Assembly: GCA_024278275.1 (NCBI GenBank)
Contig: JAJRTN010000180.1
Coordinates: 1 to 51,687 of the forward strand
Origin: Candidatus Hydrogenedentota bacterium
GTDB lineage: Bacteria > Hydrogenedentota > Hydrogenedentia > Hydrogenedentales > JAJRTN01
DNA: 51,687 nucleotides
Direction of reading: 5' to 3'
Part shown: positions 49,201 through 51,687 of the stretch, piece by piece
Position numbering within the stretch: position 1 is the first letter of the stretch
Layout: every line of letters begins with the position of its first letter
The notes under the pieces: generated by a model
Databases searched by the model: none
Seen by the model: the letters and a program-made list of their open reading frames with translations, nothing else
Told to the model about the DNA's origin: nothing
Translations under genes and position numbers: made by a program

Positions 49201-49879
49201 GGAATCCCGCCGCGCGGTCCATGCGGGCTTGGCCGCCATGGCCGCTTTCCACGAAGAGCGCCGCCGGGAGGCGCGGAAAATCATCGACGCCCTCGAAGCG
49301 GAGGACCGTATCGGTATCGTGGTACTGGCCCGTCCCTACCACAACGATCCCGGTATTTCCCACGGGATCGCCGAGGCGTTTCAGAAACTCGGCTACCCCG
49401 TGCTCACCATTGACAGCCTGCCCCTCGATGAGGACCTGCTCGACCGGCTCTTCGGCGAGGATCTGGCGGCGGGCCGTATCCGGCATCCGCTGGACATCGA
49501 CGACGCATGGAAAAACAGCTACTCCGAAAACACCTCCCGAAAAATATGGGCCGCCAAATTTGTCGCGCGCCACCCCAACCTCGTGGCCCTGGAAATCAGC
49601 AACTTCAAGTGCGGCCACGACGCTCCCATCTACACCGTGGTCGAGGAAATCATCGAGCGGTCGGGCACGCCCTTTTTCTACTTCAAGGACATCGACGAAA
49701 ACCGCCCCGCCGGTTCCATGAAAATCCGGGTGGAAACCATCGCCTACTTCCTTGAGCGGCACCGCGAGACCCTGCTGTCGGCCGGCGCCGTGCGCCGTGA
49801 AATCGAGCGCAGGCTGAAACGTTTCGAGGAAGACCTGCGCAGCCCCGGCACCGAACCCCGTTCCGCCTCCGTAGCATGA
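46238..49879 (+). CDS. double-ASKHA (BadF/HgdC-type) activase with DUF2229 domain
   Basis: A 1213-aa ATP-dependent reductive activator. Two BadF/HgdC-type ATPase domains occur in tandem. The first has GLDVGSTTVKAVVVE, IELGGQDAKII, MNDKCAGGTGAVID and AGKCGVFAETD; the second has GVDGGSTSTKAVLID, DVGGQDIKII, NTQCSAGNGYFLQ and GYGCAVFMQSD. The paired cysteines in each hold the bridging [4Fe-4S] cluster. Then come a CGFCKNKC motif and a DUF2229-like domain (FRIGMPRVLNMYGQAPFFMA, SIDPCFPSKVAIAHVHN). It would energise electrons by ATP hydrolysis and pass them to the HgdB-like partner upstream. The first 55 residues from GTG 46238 are encoded largely by an inverted repeat (46246-46334); starts at GTG 46322 or ATG 46403 are plausible. 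Confidence 0.87.
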   Translation: MRHTDGHGQARTDTDGHGVISRVRPCLSVSARDDSRAAEASPPAFQPTAQYPAGLMVGLDVGSTTVKAVVVEPVSDTVLWRDYRRHETRQAEMCLQFLDRIRAAFPHVPDGAFRVFATGSGSAPVARHIGARFVQEVNAVALAVEKLHPEVHSVIELGGQDAKIIVFKDDPRTGRKKKIPSMNDKCAGGTGAVIDKINAKLRIPGDELRHMGYDGVRLHPVAGKCGVFAETDINGLQKQGVPADELMASLFESIVQQNLTVLTRGHTLRPVVLLLGGPNYFVKGMAECWRKNIPLIWKERHVPVPEDKPLEELIVVPEDAQYFAALGAVAHGLEETGDDPDTGVFTGTAQLRWYLDAGRKKEKQASGRAGLSESEEELAAFRRAYTIPPWEPAHFTPGTVVEAFVGVDGGSTSTKAVLIDHHRNILAKAYQLSQGNPIEDCKDMFADLDAQVSAQGCTLKILGVATTGYAKDILRDVIGADVALVETVAHTRSGLHFHPDADVICDVGGQDIKIIILRNGAVKDFKLNTQCSAGNGYFLQSTAADFGYSVEQYADAAFQAEAMPDFGYGCAVFMQSDIVDFQRQGWRAEEIMAGLAAVLPKNIWLYVSQVPNLPKLGRTFILQGGTQRNLAAVKAQVDFIRSRFRGTGIDPVITVHHHCGEAGAIGCAFEAHRLYHEDGRRTTFIGLDAVRSIAYRTTRNENTRCGFCKNKCVRTFIDVKAARNGKARPAPSMKSKVPLDVDEQRLIIATCEKGGVEDLDAMKAIKQGLDDTKKRYPNLVERSAKKVFLPVATPRVADPPPVERWFMLPATRKALRARRDAMARRATFRIGMPRVLNMYGQAPFFMAYFQALGLRDRNIVWSDVTTEEGYKEGAKRGSIDPCFPSKVAIAHVHNLLQHKHTASRPLDAIFFPMVDSFPTWLNGVADHRACPTAAVTPESVHAAFVKEGDLFAERGLVYKKTFLNLDDPALCARQMHEDWHGLLGISEGESRRAVHAGLAAMAAFHEERRREARKIIDALEAEDRIGIVVLARPYHNDPGISHGIAEAFQKLGYPVLTIDSLPLDEDLLDRLFGEDLAAGRIRHPLDIDDAWKNSYSENTSRKIWAAKFVARHPNLVALEISNFKCGHDAPIYTVVEEIIERSGTPFFYFKDIDENRPAGSMKIRVETIAYFLERHRETLLSAGAVRREIERRLKRFEEDLRSPGTEPRSASVA
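46246..46334. repeat. 27-bp inverted repeat at the activase 5' end
   Basis: The arm 46246-46272 (built from CACGGAC and GGACA units) is complementary at 26 of 27 positions to 46308-46334. It starts 9 bp after the HgdB-like stop and could form a stable hairpin that hides or sets the start of the activase gene. Confidence 0.85.
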
Positions 49880-49900
49880 GTTCCGCCCGCCGCCCGCCCG

Positions 49901-49929
49901 TTGCGTCTGTTTGCCACGTGGGCTATAAT
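49901..49929 (+). promoter_or_regulatory. predicted sigma70 promoter of trxA
   Basis: TTGCGT (49901-49906), 17-bp spacer, TATAAT (49924-49929): a perfect -10 and a 4-of-6 -35, ending 92 bp before the thioredoxin start. The best promoter match found in the window. Confidence 0.7.
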
Positions 49930-50021
49930 TCCGGGGCGGGGGCGTCCGTGAGAGGACGCGTGATTCCCCGTTTGGCAGGTTCGGGAAACCGGGCTGATTC
50001 CGCGAGCGAAGGAGAACCGTC

Positions 50022-50342
50022 ATGAGTAACGCGGTCGAGTTGACCCAAGAGAATTTCAAGGATGCGGTCGCCAAGGGGGTGACCCTCGTCGACTTCTGGG
50101 CCGAATGGTGCGGACCGTGCCGTATGATCGCGCCGGTATTGGACGAGCTTGGGGGGGAATACGCGGGGAAAGCCACCATTGCCAAGGTCAATGTGGATGA
50201 TGCTCCCGGTTTGGCCGAAGAATTCTCCGTGCAGAGTATTCCAACGCTGCTCATTGTGAAGGACGGCCAGGAAGTGAATCGCTTCATCGGCGTGACCGGA
50301 AAAGGCGATTTGGCTGCCGCCCTGGATGCTGCCATCGGCTGA
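50022..50342 (+). CDS. trxA: thioredoxin
   Basis: A 106-aa cytoplasmic disulfide reductase of standard thioredoxin length. The active site is WCGPC (residues 29-33) in DFWAEWCGPCRMIAP. The cis-proline is in VQSIPTLLIVKDG, and the buried aspartate is in VDFWAEW. AAGGAG precedes the ATG. It has its own promoter (TATAAT at 49924) and is followed by a hairpin, so it is probably a single-gene unit. It supplies reductant to ribonucleotide reductase and other enzymes. Confidence 0.97.
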   Translation: MSNAVELTQENFKDAVAKGVTLVDFWAEWCGPCRMIAPVLDELGGEYAGKATIAKVNVDDAPGLAEEFSVQSIPTLLIVKDGQEVNRFIGVTGKGDLAAALDAAIG

Positions 50343-50373
50343 GCCACCAGTATCGAATGGATACAGGAAGCGG

Positions 50374-50400
50374 CCGCTCCGGAACTCGATTCCGGGGCGG
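50374..50400 (+). terminator. hairpin after trxA
   Basis: CCGCTCCGGAA (50374-50384) pairs with 50390-50400 (one mismatch) across a 5-nt loop, followed by TTGTCCTGT. It lies 31 bp after the trxA stop and is a reasonable terminator despite the weak U-run. Confidence 0.6.
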
Positions 50401-50495
50401 TTGTCCTGTATGCCGCCCGGAATGGGGATTCCCACGGGATCATCTTCCGCGGGGGACCTACAATCAATCCCCAAAAAGTAAGGAGAAAACGACAA

Positions 50496-51503
50496 ATGTC
50501 CGCGAAGGTTATTGCCGTTGCCGGTGCGACAGGGGTGGTCGGCCGCCAGATGTTGCGGGTGCTCGAAGACCGGGATTTTCCCGTCAAGGAACTCAAACTG
50601 CTGGCCTCGGAACGGTCGAAAGGCATGCGTCTGCCCTTCAGGGGCGAGGAAGTCGAGGTGGAGGTTCTCGCGGAGGATTCCTTTAAGGGGATCGATATTG
50701 CCCTGTTCAGCGCGGGCGGCGGTACGAGCAAGAAGTTCGCCCCCTGTGCCGCTGCGGATGGTTGCGTGGTCGTGGACAATTCGAGCGCGTGGCGCATGGA
50801 CCCCGAAGTGCCGCTGGTGGTGCCCGAAGTCAACCCCGGCGATGCCGCCCGGCATAAGGGCATCATCGCCAACCCCAATTGCTCGACTATCCAGATGGTG
50901 GTGGTGCTCAAGCCGCTGCACGATGCCGCCACCATCAAGCGCGTCGTGGTTTCAACCTACCAGGCGGTGTCGGGCGCCGGAAGAGACGCCCTGGTCGAGC
51001 TGGAAGCCCAGACCCGGGCCGTGCTGGCCGGTGAGGCGCCGGTGTGCGAGATCTTCCCGCACCCCATCGCCTTCAACTGTCTGCCCCAGATCCCGCAAAG
51101 CGGCGAGGCCTTCATGGGCAACGGCTACAGCACCGAAGAGATGAAGATGGTCAACGAGACCAAGAAGATCCTCGGGGACGACCGCGTCCGGGTCACCGCC
51201 ACCACGGTCCGCGTTCCCGTCCATACCAGCCACAGCGAAGCGGTCAACGTGGAGACGGAAAAGAAGCTGACCGCGGACCAGGCCCGGGAGATTCTCGCCG
51301 CGGCGCCGGGCGTGGTGGTGCAAGATGATCCCGCGGGTTACGTCTACCCGCTGGCCACGGAGGCGGTGGGTAAGTATGACACCTTCGTCGGTCGCATACG
51401 CGAAGACCTCTCTCATCCGAGCGCCCTGGATATGTGGGTGGTATCGGACAACCTGCTCAAGGGCGCGGCCCTGAACGCCGTGCAGATTGCAGAGCTCTTG
51501 TAG
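50496..51503 (+). CDS. asd: aspartate-semialdehyde dehydrogenase
   Basis: A 335-aa NADPH-dependent enzyme that reduces aspartyl phosphate to aspartate semialdehyde, the branch point to lysine/diaminopimelate, threonine and methionine. The N-terminal nucleotide motif is AVAGATGVVGRQML. DNSSAWRMDPEVPLVVPEVN is the typical second segment, the catalytic cysteine is C129 in NPNCSTIQ, and RVPVHTSHSEAVNVE holds the conserved histidine region. Length matches the family. AAGGAG lies just upstream of the ATG. A 153-bp gap with a terminator-like hairpin separates it from trxA. Confidence 0.96.
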   Translation: MSAKVIAVAGATGVVGRQMLRVLEDRDFPVKELKLLASERSKGMRLPFRGEEVEVEVLAEDSFKGIDIALFSAGGGTSKKFAPCAAADGCVVVDNSSAWRMDPEVPLVVPEVNPGDAARHKGIIANPNCSTIQMVVVLKPLHDAATIKRVVVSTYQAVSGAGRDALVELEAQTRAVLAGEAPVCEIFPHPIAFNCLPQIPQSGEAFMGNGYSTEEMKMVNETKKILGDDRVRVTATTVRVPVHTSHSEAVNVETEKKLTADQAREILAAAPGVVVQDDPAGYVYPLATEAVGKYDTFVGRIREDLSHPSALDMWVVSDNLLKGAALNAVQIAELL

Positions 51504-51555
51504 ACATAATGGACCGACCGGCTCGGATCGCCTATTCGTAGGTTAAGCTATACTT

Positions 51556-51687
51556 GTAACCGTTCAGGCCACTTGAGCCAGGATTTCGGTGGACACGGGC
51601 AGTAGCGATGAAGCAGGACGACCGTGAAGACGCGCGACGCAGGCCCGTGTGATGTATTCCGTGACGTTGCGGTCGTGCTGTTTGCAG
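51556..51687 (-). mobile_element. end of an IS66-type element
   Basis: IS66-family ends begin with GTAA, and here GTAACCGTTCAGGCC starts at 51556 next to the transposase stop codon. The expected 8-bp target duplication outside it would be CTATACTT (51548-51555). The other end lies beyond the window. Confidence 0.65.
51564..51687 (-). CDS. IS66-family transposase C-terminus (partial)
   Basis: The last 40 codons of a minus-strand gene, stop TGA at 51566-51564. They encode NVTEYITRACVARLHGRP followed by ASSLLPVSTEILAQVA. The pattern NV-EYL---------G-P--SLLP is the usual close of IS66 TnpC-type DDE transposases. The gene starts outside the window. It is too short to judge whether the element is intact. 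Confidence 0.75.
   Translation of the reverse strand, partial: CKQHDRNVTEYITRACVARLHGRPASSLLPVSTEILAQVA

Noticed and set aside
45659-50938. A 1759-codon open frame on the minus strand
   Set aside because: It lies opposite the HgdB-like, activase, thioredoxin and asd genes, all of which have clear family motifs. Long antisense frames are expected in GC-rich DNA, and its translation shows no domain.

Overview
The window is about 51.7 kb of GC-rich bacterial DNA with short intergenic spaces, many 1-8 bp gene overlaps and some GTG/TTG starts. No rRNA, tRNA or CRISPR array was seen. Several things point to an uncultured anaerobe of the Hydrogenedentota/PVC-like lineages: a prepilin-like protein with a C-terminal H-X9-DG motif, a DUF6807 (PmoA-domain) protein, Tat-exported Gfo/Idh oxidoreductases, three PQQ-type beta-propeller proteins sharing an FRG motif, a sialidase-like protein, a CehA-type metallohydrolase, a K+-dependent membrane pyrophosphatase and a 2-hydroxyacyl-CoA-dehydratase-type activase system. 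The taxonomic call is an inference from family content. The window appears to end inside an IS66-type transposase, a common place for an assembly to break.

Layout. 1-1106: a leftward promoter with a palindromic operator, a degraded surface-protein fragment and five copies of a 136-bp tandem repeat carrying two hairpins with complementary loops. 1107-6003: DUF6807 protein and a LolD/FtsX-type ABC exporter. 6302-12677: a tightly overlapping six-gene redox cluster (two membrane-anchored beta-propellers, a 67-aa cysteine-rich protein, a Tat ferredoxin, a NapH/NosR-like membrane ferredoxin, and a PQQ-type propeller fused to three membrane helices). 12653-13560: an IS200/RAYT-like transposase between 82-bp inverted repeats, followed by an 81-bp tandem array. 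13659-17631: a NuoE-NuoF-ferredoxin fusion and a truncated GltD-like partner, probably a soluble NADH/ferredoxin module whose catalytic partner is not next to it. 17674-21879: glyoxalase-like protein, prepilin, exported PQQ-type protein, class I aminotransferase.

21947-31787 is mostly minus strand: TrhA, a HAD hydrolase, a hexapeptide acyltransferase, a Gfo/Idh protein, K+-dependent pyrophosphatase, the conserved acpP-fabF-rnc block, and a long-form HisRS. 32091-42434: a Tat Gfo/Idh protein, a sialidase-like protein, an 0.9-kb repeat-rich gap with a MITE-like element, a surface lipoprotein beside a pseudogene with an in-frame TAG, a DegT-type aminotransferase, a CehA-type hydrolase and a lipoprotein. 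42440-42650 is an ISL3-type transposase remnant. 42737-51503: metallophosphoesterase, the HgdB-like component and double-ATPase activase, thioredoxin, and aspartate-semialdehyde dehydrogenase. 51556-51687: IS66 end.

The strongest candidates for undescribed biology are the 6302-12677 propeller/ferredoxin electron-transfer cluster and the split double-ASKHA activase plus HgdB-like pair at 44498-49879. The intergenic DNA is unusually rich in palindromic, possibly transposase-mobilised repeats.
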